A DNA stretch of 64,000 nt from Cunninghamia lanceolata (taxonomy: Eukaryota; Streptophyta; Pinopsida; Cupressales; Cupressaceae): NCBI GenBank assembly GCA_027924645.1, contig BSBN01000039.1, forward strand, positions 23,720,001-23,784,000, in the 5' to 3' direction. The notes under the pieces were generated by a model. It was given only the letters and a program-made list of their open reading frames with translations, did no database searches and was not told where the DNA came from. The position numbers were made by a program, and so were the translations under genes. This document shows positions 35,584-48,432 of this stretch, one piece after another. Each line of letters begins with the position of its first letter. Position 1 is the first letter of the stretch.

Positions 35584-37343
35584 GCCCAGTTGTCCCTATA
35601 GGTAAGTATTTCTAACCCTTTACCTCTATGTTGTGTTTCCCCCATGATGTGTTATGTGTTGTTTAGGCCTCCTGGGATGACCCTTGATACTCTTGTAAGG
35701 TCAAGGATATTGGGAGACCGCCTCTATTATGACCCTTCTTCTATGTGTATCATCATTCTTCTATATTGCTTCTCCTCTATTTTTATTGTTGTGTGTTGTG
35801 TCTTATGGACATAGAGTTGCGGTTGGTGACTTAAGGGCACCCTCCTATGTGATTGTACCTAAGGCACTTGTTTTTCCTCTCTTACTTTATTGTCTACCTT
35901 CCTCTAGTGGTTCTATCTAGCAGTTGGATGATGAAAAACATATTATATTGATACGGGCCTAGTGTCCCTTCAACAAGAAATCAATAAATGGACCAAGTCC
36001 ATACATGACGATGGGATTGATATATATTATTCGACGCTTGGCTAGCAGAATCACTCTGTGTGATATCTTGATGTTGTCTTATCACACTAACAAACCATAA
36101 CAATACTGCTACTCCATGCACTTTGTTTCCCTTTGAATCTTGCCTTGGTTACACTCGGTTTTGAGATTTCTGCAATATAGCCCCATGATTATACTCAGTC
36201 TCTGAATCCATAGTATAACCTTGGCTCTCTATGTGAATGATCATATGCATTGTTGTTTATCATGATTATATGGATGCTAACACTTTTCTTGTAGGAATGT
36301 GTTTGTGAGAACATTTGGCAATCGTAAAGTACATGTCACCTCTAGGGGGCATGGGCTTTGTGAGAGTCTATGTCCCCTTGTGTGTTTTCTTCCTACCTTA
36401 ATGTGATTAATTTCGGTACTTGATATCAACCACCTTAAGGTGGGGGCATATATAGGTAAGCTGTCTGATTTAGATGCTAGCAAAGTGTGTTTGTTCTCAA
36501 GTGCAGTTTAAAGACTAGTGGCGATGAGTGCCTCCTGCACTTTGAGATTTGTTTGTGAATCTTGAAATCTACTGCAATCATTTAAGCCCTATGTGGAGGT
36601 GGGATATCATGTATATCCCTTTTTATCTTAATCCCTCTACAGAGGTGAGGATGGTGTATTTCTTAAGGAGAGTGCACATCCTATCATTTTCTAAAATGTC
36701 CTTTGCAGAGGCAGGGAGCAGATCTATGACTATCCTAACCCTTAAGCGTTTCTTTGGCGATTGTTGTGGTGAATCCCAATCGTCAGTGTGTGCCTGCAAT
36801 GTGCCTGAGATGGTGATGAACCTAGAAATAAGAACACTCCATCACTTCTCTACTGTGTTTTCTCCGTGTCTTCCAAGTGTGTGCATATTGCATGTTTGCT
36901 CCCAAGCATAGTCGTAAAGACTGGTGGCAATGAGTCCCTCCTGTGCTTTGGGATTTGTATGGTGTGCTTGATTTGTATGACATGTTCGTTCTCAAGTGTA
37001 GTCTTAAAGACTAGTGGGGATGAGTCCCTTATGCATTTTGGGTTGTGTGTTTACTTTCCTTGTACTTGCATCTGCATTTCATATATGAGAAAAAGAAAAA
37101 AGAAAATCATTAAGTTGCATTCATTGCATTCACTATATTCACTATGTTTTGTGTGTCTTCAATTCTTTCTTCTTCATGTCTTAGGTGACTACAACTATTT
37201 TCCCTATGTTTTGCGTGTCTGTTATTGTCTTTATTGTGACTGGTGTGTCTTCTCCATGCTTGGCGTGTTTGTTGTGCTTGTTGACCATACTTTAATGCAT
37301 GTATTGGCCTTGCATTTATACATACATATAAGTTGGGGCTAAA
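35584..37343 (+). other. 3' non-coding region of element B with ~100-bp repeats
   Basis: The theme 'TTCTCAAGTG-AGT-TTAAAGACTAGTGG-GATGAGT' occurs at about 36500, 36900 and 37000 in diverged form. The segment near 35670-35720 matches, in opposite orientation, the interior of element C near 45660-45720. The region ends with the polypurine tract at 37331-37343. Confidence 0.6.
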
Positions 37344-38573
37344 TGTTAGGTTAGAAAAAGTAACCTTGGGTGCTTTTTCCTCTTAAGGTTTAGCTCCCGG
37401 GTCCTTTAGAATGCATTTAGAGCATTTTGCATGATTTTGATGACTCTAGATGAGAAAAACTTGAAGTTTCATGGCAAATGGGACCTAAGGGGCACATTTA
37501 TGATGAATCCTACCTAAAATAGGGGGAAGGACTTGGGCACTTGCACCCTAGTCCCACCCTATTTAGGTCATGACCTATTTCAAAGTGTCGGTTAATGACC
37601 ATTATTTAGGTCCTATGCCGACACGGTAAGTTTGAATTACAAAATTCTTAGTGGGAATGTTTGTAGTTGCATATATAAGAATAATTAGTGATTCATTTGT
37701 AAACTAGATGGACATTTTGATTGACAAGCTTATGTGAAAGTGATTCAAGCATTCATTGTGTTGTAGAGCAGAGTTTTGTGTTGTTAATGTGGTTGTGTTT
37801 GTAGATTTGGCATCCATCTCCTCATGGCATGAAAAACATCTGCCTTCCATGAGATCTTCACTACAAGGTGATATCAATTGTGTTTTCTATCATTTATCAT
37901 TTGGATTTTGCCTCTATCCTATAGGGATACACACTCTTTATCTAAAAATGGTGTTTAGAAGACTTGAATGTCTTTCCGGGGCTTGACTGAGGCAAGCCTC
38001 TAAACACCACAACCCCCAACTGACTTTTCTATGATTGTAGGTTACAGGTTGTGAAGGAGAAAGACATGGAGTTGCATGAGAGCAGTGTAGACTGTTGAAA
38101 TTACAGATCAGAGAAGAAATCAGGGATCTAGACTCAGGCACCTGCTCATTAGTCCTCTGGATCCCGCAACTGTAAAATCTCTGGAACAACAGGAACAGGT
38201 TGTAGACAAGATTCCCAGATCCTGAAGAAAACCAAGGCACTGGACTAGGGCACCCGCTCATTAGTACCTGACTTTTTCGCACACCAAACTTTGAAATCTG
38301 GTATGCATTTGATTGTTATTTGATATCTTTATGTGTGATCATTTTCTATAATTTGTTTGTTTGTTTACAATTTCATGAAATTAGGGTTTTGACCATAATT
38401 AGGCTTAATTGAATAACAAAATCACACAATTCCAATCTTCCCCTATGTTCGAAGTGATAGGTTATTTGTAGTAGAGTTCTCTACTCGGTTCAATGTCCTT
38501 GAATGTTTAGTGGTGAAAGGAGGATCAATACAAATCATTAAAACCAAACCCTCTTCATTTTTCACACTAAACA
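37344..38573 (+). repeat. 3' LTR of element B (1,230 bp) with TATA-like box
   Basis: It starts TGTTAGGTTAGAAAAAG and ends CACACTAAACA. A TATA-like ATATATAAG lies at about 37671. Landmarks shared with the 5' LTR include TTTTTCCTCTTAAGG, GGCATCCATCTCCTCATGG and GGGGCTTGACTGAGGCAAGC. Confidence 0.9.
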
Positions 38574-39658
38574 AGAGGAAAATGAAATAGAGATGAGAAT
38601 ATGGGGAAATATATTGGAGAATAATGGAGATGTAGGAGGAATCTATGGAGGATGTTAGGACAACTACAAAAGAATACTCTAAAAGGACTAAGTCAAATGG
38701 ATATTCAAATGACATTGCATTGACTAATCTAGATGAACTAGAGGAGTTGATAACCTAGTTAGGATAGAAATTTTTTTTTAGAAATAATGATGGACCAATT
38801 AATGGAGTATGAAGTGTTGACTAGTATGGAGGAGGTTTTAAAACATGCAAGAAAGAAACTACAACAAAAATTTAGAGAGATTATCTTTCAAAATAGGAGG
38901 GATCATCCAGAAGTAAGGTTTATAAACCAAGGAAATTATACCAAAGAAAATCCTATTTTGTTCCATCTAGGTGTCACTATAGAGGAAGGGTTTTACTAGT
39001 TGCTAACACTAACTTCTCAGGTTAAGACTTTCGATATCAATGCAAGTTATATGAATACTAAGATTAGTAGGTATGATGGTTTGTGGAGAAATGAGATAGT
39101 GAAAAATTAAATTTCCAAGAATAAATTATGAATTAGATTGAGGTAACTGCGATTGAGGAAGGAGAAAGTAGTAAATCAAGTGCTAGTAAAGATAAGTTGA
39201 TAAGTACTAAAGTGTTACCAAAGACTACATCCCCTACGAAAAAGAGATCATTAGAGTAGACGACCCCTTGACCAAACATTACCCCCTGTGACATAAGATA
39301 AGAAGAGTCTTTAGAGAGTATATATACTCATAGTTTAAAAAGGATAGGGGAAACCAAATCAAGAAGAGAGAAAGATATAGAGTGTATAAAATATTGTGAA
39401 GAGCTCTATGGAGAGAATTATTTTGATATAGAATTTCCTAGAGACAAGGGTTGAAGAAGGTAGTCAGATGAAAATAAGAGGTTGTAATGAGAAATAAAGA
39501 ACCAAAGAAACCAAATGTAGAACTAGGAATTAGAATATATGATACTAATAAGTAAATTCTAGAACAAAATAGGGTAGAACTAGAGGATTCAAAAGATACA
39601 CCAGATCCAACTACCCCGCCACCTATGAACAGGGCCACAAACTACACAAAACTTTCCA
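38574..39658 (+). pseudogene. Gag-like pseudogene, segment 1
   Basis: After the B target duplication the + strand reads as a decayed, charged protein. The clearest piece is MMDQLMEYEVLTSMEEVLKH through GVTIEEGFY (38787-38999), followed by stops and frameshifts. It continues in segments 2 (41139-41505) and 3 (50563-51600), where gag features are clearer. The interruptions are later insertions marked by target duplications. Confidence 0.45.
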
Positions 39659-39675
39659 ATTTTAGAAAGGACATT

Positions 39676-41138
39676 TTTTTTTGCTTGGTTAACTGCTGAC
39701 TTGGGGTCAACTCCCTTTATATCATATTTAACTAAAAATTTGAACAAGAGTTGCAATATTGCATCTGGAAAGATATACATCAAAGGGCTACTTACAAAAT
39801 GCCCTAATCTTGTAAAATACATCCTACCACCCTAAGCTATACTTTTCAAATGATATCTACCTAATACAAAGCAAAGCCCCATATAGATATTATGAAAGAA
39901 AGCTCCCATTTTTAATAAACAAACCTACTAGATTATCAACAGAAAGCACCATCACCGTCAACGTTATCTAGTCTAGCATCCTCGTCCTCTGCAGATTACA
40001 AGTCTACTAGCTCCCTCATCCAGTCATATTCAACCTCAAGGCCCACTAACTTCTTTAGGAATGCTACCCCTTTTTCTACCTTGTGACGCCTTGCAGCCAG
40101 TCTATTGTCCCTTGCCTCCACCATGAACGACCACCACTGCACTACATCCCCAGTGTGGTTGATTCTATCAAAGTCATCTGGTAGGGGAACACCAATTCTG
40201 CTTCTTGCAACCCTAGCCACTTCCTTCCACCCACCATGAAAGTCTAGCTCCACGAAATCTTCCATTATCTTCTTGATTGTGGCTGCTTCCTCATTGAGGT
40301 CTAACAGAATTGCTAAGAACATGGAAGAAAAATTAGAATTAACCCTATAATAGTTACTATTTTGCATGAAATCATCGCCAAGAACCCATTCTATTGCAAA
40401 CAGAATGATCCCACTCTTGGGTTTAAAGACCACCCCAAGTCGCTTGTCTAAAATTTGTCCAAGAAAGGACATATGATGTTTCCTACATGTTAATCAAATT
40501 GGGGTATCCATGGTTGCAGAGCTCTTAATCACTCAAATATGTCGTTTGAATGCCTTGCTATCTTAAATTTCCAATGCCAAATAAATCCTTCTGCACACTT
40601 TGGTCATTGAATCTTAGGTGTTCTGAAAAAGAAATGCATTGGCATCATCATTAATGTTTAACTCCAAAAGCAGGGTAGTCTGCGCATTGATTACATCATT
40701 TGCTAAGCCGTGAGCCTCTTGGTTCCCCTCCCTTAGAATATGATTAATAGCAATGCTTTCAAATTTGTCCATTAGGCCTAGTGCTTATTTAAGCATTCCT
40801 TTCAACTTCCAATTATGCAAATTCTTCATTCTAATGGCATTTATGATTATCATGGAATCCCCCTCCACCTCCACCTTTCTAGTGCCAAGATGGTGACATA
40901 GATTTAGACCAAGAATGTGAGCTTGCAATTCTACTTCATTGTTTGTTCCATTCACAATCTTCTTAGCCACCTTCCCCAAGATTTTCCTTCCTCATCTCTA
41001 ACTAGATAGCCTGCTCCAAAGAGCCCAGGATTTCCTTTAGAGGCTTTGTCAAAATTCAAATTTGCCTAGCCCTTAGTTGAAGGATTCCATTTTGTTTCCT
41101 ACCATCTAGTTAGGATGTTAACATCCCCACCAACGAGG
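39676..41138 (-). mobile_element. 5'-truncated LINE with RNase H, 17-bp target duplication
   Basis: Perfect 17-bp copies of ATTTTAGAAAGGACATT flank the insert (39659-39675 and 41139-41155). A run of T at the left end is the poly(A) tail of a minus-strand element. Minus-strand coding includes NLNFDKASKGNPGLFGAGYL, NNEVELQAHILGL, VEVEGDSMIIINAI and HILREGNQEAHGLAN. These are the D, E, D and H regions of the RNase H domain carried by plant L1 elements. The part below 40472 (MSFLGQILDKRLGV…) is the 3' end and is unrecognised. The 5' part, including RT, is missing, as is usual for LINE copies. Confidence 0.9.
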
Positions 41139-41505
41139 ATTTTAGAAAGGACATTAAAGATGTAGGGAAGCACTTATTTATTATATAGTCTACCTGGATG
41201 AGGATGAGGATCTATGATGATTAGATAAAATTATATGATTTTGTGGGTAAATTGAGAGATGATGCCCTAAAGTGGTACATGAAGGAGTGCTTGGATCGTC
41301 ACAAGACATGAGATGATCTTAGAGCTCAATTTTTGAACAATTCCCAATCTCCATATTTCCCCTTTGAGGGAATGATAAAAATGGAAAAAAATGATACAAA
41401 AGAAGGATGAAAGTGTTAAGGAGTATGATCGAAGATTTAAAAGTATTGGGAGGAAATTAGAAGAGCCACTCATAAAGAAGTGAAGAGTAAGATGGTTTGT
41501 GTTTG
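41139..41505 (+). pseudogene. Gag-like pseudogene, segment 2 (capsid-type core)
   Basis: The readable pieces DFVGKLRDDALKWYMKECL and DLRAQFLNN match the core of Ty3/gypsy gag (L-x-G-A-x-x-W … L-x-x-x-F). The segment is cut at 41505 by element C, at target GTGTT, and resumes at 50563. Confidence 0.6.
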
Positions 41506-42745
41506 TTAAGTGTGAAAAATAGGATGATGAAGAGTAGTAATGCACACTAGATCAAACCCTCTCCACAATAACATTCAAGGATAAGACTAAGCCAAATCAC
41601 TACCAAATGGAGGTAGACTCAGCTATAGATCTTGTACTCAAGAGTGCTATGGAAAGATATGATTTAATCAATCCTTTTATCAAACCCTAGGTCAATCAAT
41701 GCACTAAACCCTAGATTTGCAAAGATATGATCATAACAAGAGATGTACAACAAATAATCAGAAACCAATTTTGCAAGAGGGATCAGGGATATACCAGAAC
41801 CTATGTCCTAGAAGCTAGAATGTTGGAGGACTATTTCAAAGGCACTCAAGTCCTGAAAGGTGGAATTTCCATAAATTGTAAACTAGAGAAATGATGTAGC
41901 AACTACCCTGATATCATATCTAAAGTTAGCCTAGGTAGAGGGATAGTTTCAAAAGTGTCCAAGTCTTCCACAATGGAATATTCTCAAAATGCTTTCAGAT
42001 CCAAAATCCCTTATCCTTACTTAGTCTTCCTGTGTCTTCACTTTTCTCAGATTTCACACCTGTAACCCGCACACAAGAAGAGAAGGGGTTTGGGGTTTAT
42101 GGTGTTTAGGGACTTGCCTCAGTCAAATCTCGAGATAGCATTCAAGCTTCCCAACACTATTGATTGATAGAGAGTGTGCCCTCACAAGGTAGAGGCTAAA
42201 CACAAAATCAATATGATGAACTCAAATGATGATGAACACAAATGATATCACCTATGTGATAAAACCCTTAGGAGGATGAATGTTCTTAAACTCATAAGGA
42301 GAGATAGATGATAATTTCAAAACCTACAACAACACATAATGACAATATATATCTTCTCTATAATCACAATGAATGCTTTGAATGCTCTTTACTCCAATGC
42401 TTCAAGTTGGTTATCTCCATCTAGGTTCATAATTAATTCAAGAACACAGTTATATATGCTTTCTCGCTAACATTAGTCAAATTAACCAAAAGATCTGACA
42501 AGGCGAAACCCTTTCAAAGGTCTTATGCCGACATTCATTTAAATTTTTCCCAACTAATTAGCGAGTACTTAGGCATGGGTGCCCAAGTCCCAAGGCACCT
42601 TTTCGGTCTGAGGTAAGATAGAATATGGGCCCCTTGTTCCCAATTTGCATCACGATGAATACTTGGAATGTATAATGTAATCATGGGGATGTAGGACCTA
42701 AACAAGGAGGTAAAAAGGCATGTGTCCACTTTTTAATCCATAACA
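41506..42745 (-). repeat. 3' LTR of element C (1,240 bp)
   Basis: On the minus strand it begins TGTTATGGATTAAAAAGTGG and ends CACACTTAACA. A TATA-like GCATATATAAC is the complement of about 42449-42459. It is homologous to the other C LTR, to the LTRs of B and to those at 44437 and 57038. Confidence 0.9.
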
Positions 42746-44431
42746 TTTAGCCCCTACTTTAATGTGTGTATTATCTTATGGTTAGTACATGCATTAAATT
42801 AAAATTGAAGCACATCAAATACATCAAACACTAGAGTAAAGACACACACTAAGTTTGGAGAACCATTTCTAGCCCCCAAGCTCAGAAAAACACAATAAAA
42901 CACTTGACAGTCATATAAGACATCGTGAATATAGTAAGGAAGCACACAATACATGAAGAAGACAATAAAGCACACAATACACAAGATATACATGAAGAGA
43001 AGACATGATTAAACAATTATATATATATATATGACCCTAACTAGGTGATGGGGGGAGCTCATCGCTACATGCCACCATCAAAGACACATAAAACACACAA
43101 CATGGGGGGAGATCATCACTATGTGCCACCACAAAACACATAAGACACATGGCATAGTGGGAGCTCATCACTACATGCCACCACAAAACATACAAAACAC
43201 TCAAGGAAGACACATGGAAAACACATAGAATACATGAACGCCGTAGAGTATGTTGTCGACACACTATACGTCTTATACACAACAAACATAGGCAATAGGA
43301 AAGAGCTTATTGCTACACTCCACTATCTAAGACATGCCAAACACACCTAATGGTTGAGCTATGCTACCACAACTGTCAAAGACATGTTTAAGTGTGAATA
43401 ACTCAAGATCCAACCTCGTCTCTGCAAAGGACTTTTAAAAGGATGTGCAATTGCTCAAGGGAAGACACAATCCTGCCTTCCGTAAAAGTGCTTTCAAAAT
43501 GCAACCACACATGCATCTGTAGATGCCTTACAGTGGAAAGGAAACATGGGCACAAAGTATACAACCCCACCTGCATCGTGCAAATGCCTTACAGTGAAAA
43601 TGAGGTATATGCAACACAAAATAAAGTACACGACCCACCTGCATCTGTAGACACCTTACAGTGAAAAGGAAGCATACACAAACGTGTTTTATCACAATAT
43701 CTTAAATAATCAAGCATAATACCACAATATATGCCTCCACCTTAAAGTGGTTGATCTTGCTTGTGGGTATCAATCACATTTAAGGTAAAGTTGAAAACAC
43801 GTAAAGGAACAAGAGCTTTCACAAAGTCCATGCCCCAATGGTGGCATGTGCGTACGATCACTAAATGTTCCCAACAATCACACACATTAGTATCAAATTC
43901 TAATCATCAATAATATTCATGCACATGAATAAGGTAACATACCACAAAAATAAACCAGGGCTATACATGCGGGTTCGGAACCGAATATATCCATGAGGTT
44001 ATATTTTAGGTATCTCATAAACGAGTGTAGCACAAGGTGAGACACAAAACATATCAAAGTGCCTAGAAGAATATTTAGAGTATTTCAAAGCATTGTTACA
44101 AGAATCTTCACAACACGATAAACAATCACAACACAAGGTGATTCTACTAGTCAAGTGTTAGTAACATATCAACTCCATCTTCATATATGGACTAGGTCCA
44201 TTTTTACTTTTGTTATAGGGATGCATGGTCCTTATCAGTATTTATTTGTTTTCATCATCCACCGACTAGTAGAGCGACTGAAGAATGAAAACATGAAAAA
44301 TGAGAGATGATACAAAAGTGACTTAGGTTCAGAATGTGGGAAAATACCCCCAAGACATTCTCCACAATGTTATGCCCCCAAGGTGACACACATAACAATT
44401 ACAATAAGATAGAGGAAAGTCAAAGAATGGA
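42746..44431 (-). other. 3' non-coding interior of element C with short tandem repeats
   Basis: At 43050-43200 a ~57-bp unit with GAGCTCATCACTACATGCCA occurs about three times. At 43497-43680 a ~64-bp unit with GATGCCTTACAGTG occurs about three times. No ORF is recognised. This is the counterpart, in opposite orientation, of 35584-37343 in element B. Confidence 0.6.
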
Positions 44432-44436
44432 GAAAC

Positions 44437-45629
44437 TATTATGTGGAAAATGGGGATGATGAGAATTGTGTGTTCATTAGATTCAATCAAACCCTTCTTT
44501 CACACATACATTCAAGGACATAGATCAAGCTAAGTCATTGCTATGATAGAGGACTCGGCTATAGGTCTGATGTCACTATGAGATGCTTGGATAGATAGAA
44601 TAGATTGGTGTTTTGTTAAAACCCTAATCTAATTAGGCTTAAAACCCTAATTATGCAAAATCATAAATGAATGGATGAATCCTGACAAATGCTCAAATAG
44701 GAAGGCATTAAATATAGATTAAAAACATACAAAGATTTTAATTTTAGAAAGAAGAAACTTTGGGGACAAAAGAGGGATTGCTCTTGCTCATGGATTTTCG
44801 ATAGTGATAAGTTGAAGAACAAAAGAAGGATCACCCTCAAGTCCTTTTAGGGATGTTTTTTGCATCTTTCTTCAGATATGGAATCCTTATGCTCTGTAAC
44901 AATCCTCTGCAACTCCTCTTTGCAAGATCTGACACCTATCATGTATAATCAAAAGAGAGAGGTTGGGGGTTGTGATGTTTAGGAGCTTACCTCGGTCAAG
45001 CACCAGAATGGCATTCAAGCCTTCTAACACCTTTGTTAGGTAGAGAATGCATGTCCTTGGTGGATAGAGACAAAAGTAATAATATGATACATGATTGAAA
45101 CATAAAGTAAATGTCATCTTGGAGGTGTCACTCTCATGAGGAGATGAAGATCTTTCACGCCATGAGGAGATGGATTGATGAAGACAAATTTGCAACAAAC
45201 ATGAAAAAACACAACACAATACTACTCTGCAACATAATGAAAGCCTTTTACCTTAGAATAAGATCACAAGTTCACATTATCAATCTAGTTGTAAAATGAA
45301 GTCCTAAAAATGAATATATATGCATTCCTGCCAAGATTTCATAATTCAAACTTAAGATGCCAACAAGGAAACCTTTTAACGGTCACAAAACTGACATTCA
45401 AGTTTGAGACCCTGACAAAATAGGGAAAGACAAGGGCATGGGTGCCCTTGTCCAAGGATCTCTTTTAGGGCCTAATTAAGATTTAGGATTCACCCCTAGG
45501 TCCCATTTCACATGGTTTTTGAGGGATTTTTTTTTGGGATTCATTTTTAACATGCATGAGTAAATCTAAGGGACCCAGGTGCTAAACTTAGGAGGTAAAA
45601 GTCCTAGGGGGACATTTTACGACATAACA
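44437..45629 (-). mobile_element. Nested solo LTR in element C, TSD GAAAC
   Basis: The 1,193-bp LTR is flanked by perfect GAAAC (44432-44436 and 45630-45634). On the + strand it runs from TATTATGTGGAAAATGGGG to TTACGACATAACA, and the first TG has mutated to TA. Its landmarks, including the internal GCATATATATTC box on the minus strand, match the B/C LTR group. It has no interior and is therefore a recombination product. Confidence 0.85.
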
Positions 45630-45634
45630 GAAAC

Positions 45635-46269
45635 AAATAAAACAAGTGTCATAGCAAAGGTGGTCTCCTTGTATCCTTGACCTTACAAGAGTATCAAGGA
45701 TCATCTAAGGAGACCTAAATGACATTTAACATGACATAGGGGAACACAAGACAACACAACAACATATAAATGTATAAAATATAAATATATCTATTTAAGA
45801 GGAGGCCAAAATTGCGAGCATCTTAGAGAGGTGCTCCATCAAGTGTGGTAAAATATGTGAGGAACTCATACATGTTTGATGTTTATATCTAAAATGGTCA
45901 CGTGGTGCTTGTTTCTCAAGACCTTGTATGTTTGAAATCTTCTAGTGCTTGCGGGAAGGGGAATCATTACCATTTTTGACAAATGATTTATGCCTTGCTT
46001 TTTTCCTTTCTTATTCAACATTACTTAATAAATGATCCTTTCATGATGAAATGGGATGCTTTTCATTGTCACAATTTCTCTTTCTTCAAGTGATTACATG
46101 TAGGCTATTCCATTTGCATATCTTGTACATTTTGGTTATCTCCAGATCCATAAAGGGATAACAGAGGAGGAACCTCAACATAGATACCTTTTCCTCATGG
46201 GCATGGTAGATCTTTATTTACCATCTTATCTACTTCTATCATGCTAATTATTTCATCATAGTTGAGATA
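45635..46269 (-). other. Interior of element C between gag and nested LTR
   Basis: No ORF is recognised. Near 45660-45720 the complement contains CTTGTAAGGTCAAGGATA-like sequence shared with element B near 35690-35715. A protease/RT region would be expected here, but nothing matches, so pol was lost or was never present. Confidence 0.5.
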
Positions 46270-48246
46270 GTCATCTTAAATTTCTATTGTATTTTGTTCC
46301 ACCATGTTGTTATGTTTACGAAAAGGATCAGTGAAGATTTCTAGGTTTTGATTCGAAGGAGCTACCAACTTATTTCCATTTTCATTCACATCGGTAACCT
46401 GAATCACATTAGAATCGATGAGTTCTTGAATTTCATGTTTAAGATGCATACATCTTTTGGTATCATGTCCTGCCAAGCTGTGATAGTGAAAATAGGCATT
46501 AGCATCAAATGAACGTCCTTGCATCTTGCTTCTATCTAGTGGATGAGTAGGAGGAAGATTCAAAATATTGTTGTTCACTACTTGAGTCATTATCAAATGA
46601 AGATAATCTGATAATGGAGTGAATTGTCTCTATTGCTGCCTAAATTGAAATGATGTCTGATTAGGCTTTGTAATAGCAGACACTTGTGATTGAAAGTTTT
46701 TTGAATGTTGCACATTTATCTTAATGAAATTCCTATTATTCTTCTTAAATGAATTTTGAGACGTTCCAGATATGGATTGACCATCAGGAGTTGATGAGGT
46801 ATGATTCTCATACTGACTAGCCAAAAGTTGGTAATCTCAGAGAGCTGTGCATATATGTTGGAAAGAAATATACTTCATCAAAAGTATTTATCACGTACAT
46901 GTTCGGTTGTAGATTTGAAATGAATACTTTTGAATATTCTCATATGTAGTTGGATATTGTATTTGCACAAAGAAAGATTGATATCAACTGATGAATTCCA
47001 TTAATTTCTCTTTCAGACCTTGTTTACAATGGACCAAATCAATCAATGAGATGATAGGTCTAATGTTTTCTTGGAAGTGTTGCAAGAATTGATTAACTAG
47101 CTGTGTGAAGGAATGTATTGAATTAGGAGGTGGAGAGCAAAACCATTCCAAAGTAGTATCTTTAAGAGATCAAGGAAAAAGTTTTGCTAACAATGCCTCA
47201 TCAAAGAAGAAATCACTACACATTGATGTCAATGCTGACATATGAGTATTATGACCACCTTTACTAATGCATTTTTCAAAGTGGGGAGTCTCAAATTTGC
47301 TAGGCATTTGAGCTCTTAGGATTGTATAAGATAAAGGATTATGAGCATGATATATTGGTAAGGTAGGTTGAGAGGAAGCATTAGTCAAATCTGTTACATT
47401 TTTCTGCAAGGATGACATACTCTGCAAAAGTTGGTTTAGGAGGACATCATTAGATGATGTGGCTTGTGGATTTGAAACAATGTTTGTAGTTTTGAAATTA
47501 AGAGTTGGTTGCTAATAATTGGAGGTGATGAGTGGTTGTGAATAATTTTTCATGGGTACGGATACACAAGGTGTGGAATTTGGATAATTAAATGCTATAG
47601 CTTTGTAATTGTTTCTATTGGATGTTCCCATGGTAGTGATATCATTACTACAAGCTTGTGGACTGGTGGTAAGAATTGATCATGTAAAAGTAGATATTCC
47701 AGTAGTCAGTATGGGTTTTGATACTTGTGAGTTTATATACTTTGGTGGTGACACATTTTCTATGACATTCGCGTGGCTAGCCACTGACATAATGTTATGA
47801 TCCACTATGTGGGATAGTCCATGGAGCATGTCAACACCTTCTTGTCCTTCTTGCAATAATCATCTTATACCATCAACAATATGTATCACTTCTTGAGCTA
47901 GATGTGCACCTTCTACAATTTGTTGAAAATCAGCAAGTTGTTTGTCTAATTTCTTGATTTATTGTTTAGGCACCTGTGAAACTATGTCAATCACATCTTT
48001 AGCATCATGAAATGTTTGTTCTTCCATCATGTTGGTATTTGTGATATCTTGTAAAGTTGTTGATTCACATTTTGTAAAGTAGTTGTGTAATGGATTTTCT
48101 GATGTTTGCATATCGTTGCTATTGAAAGCACTAGAACCCATTAGTCTACAACTTCTTTTTACAAAGGTGTTTGTTTTAGGGCAGCGGGTTATACAACTCA
48201 TGCAAAGTCCTATAACACTCAATGCACTAACTAAAGATACTATCAA
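46270..48246 (-). pseudogene. Gypsy-type gag of element C
   Basis: On the minus strand the frame starts near 48246 and is broken by scattered stops. The core reads MPSKFETPHFEK, DEALLAKLFP and a SL-x-x-T-x-x-WF motif, followed by SIHSFTQLVNQFLQHF and KQGLKEKLMEF. This is the order of the Ty3/gypsy capsid domain. After a Gln/Asn/Ser-rich linker comes YFHYHSLAGHDTKRCMHLK with EIQELIDSNVIQV, the C/H-H-C motif that ends gag in many plant gypsy elements (the first Cys is Tyr here). The protein would package element RNA. Stops show it is inactive. Confidence 0.8.
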
Positions 48247-48432
48247 TAAGATTATTAATAGTAACGTAGTTATACTTGTTTAAATATAATGTGTAGTTGC
48301 GAAATAATGAATTTTCAAACCAATAATGCAAGACTATCAAATGAACAATGAAAAATATGCTATGAATCAATGTAAAATCTAAATTTAACACTTAGCAAGA
48401 TGCAAATGCTCAATGTTATGGGTTCACCAAAA

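Larger units (their letters stand above)
32389..38573 (+). mobile_element. LTR element B, non-autonomous, TSD AGAGG
   Basis: Two LTRs (32389-33571 and 37344-38573), TG…CA ends, a perfect 5-bp duplication AGAGG and a polypurine tract GTTGGGGCTAAA just before the 3' LTR define a complete + strand element of 6,185 bp. The position after the 5' LTR (TTTTCGTGAATCCATG) resembles the corresponding site of element C (TTTTGGTGAACCCATA) and is probably the primer-binding site. The interior holds one broken ORF (34664-35583) and no RT or integrase. It is related to element C in LTR start, PPT and internal 3' region. Confidence 0.9.

Noticed and set aside
44887..45219. 110-codon minus-strand ORF
   Set aside because: It lies entirely within the solo LTR 44437-45629, and similar frames appear in the B and C LTRs at matching places.
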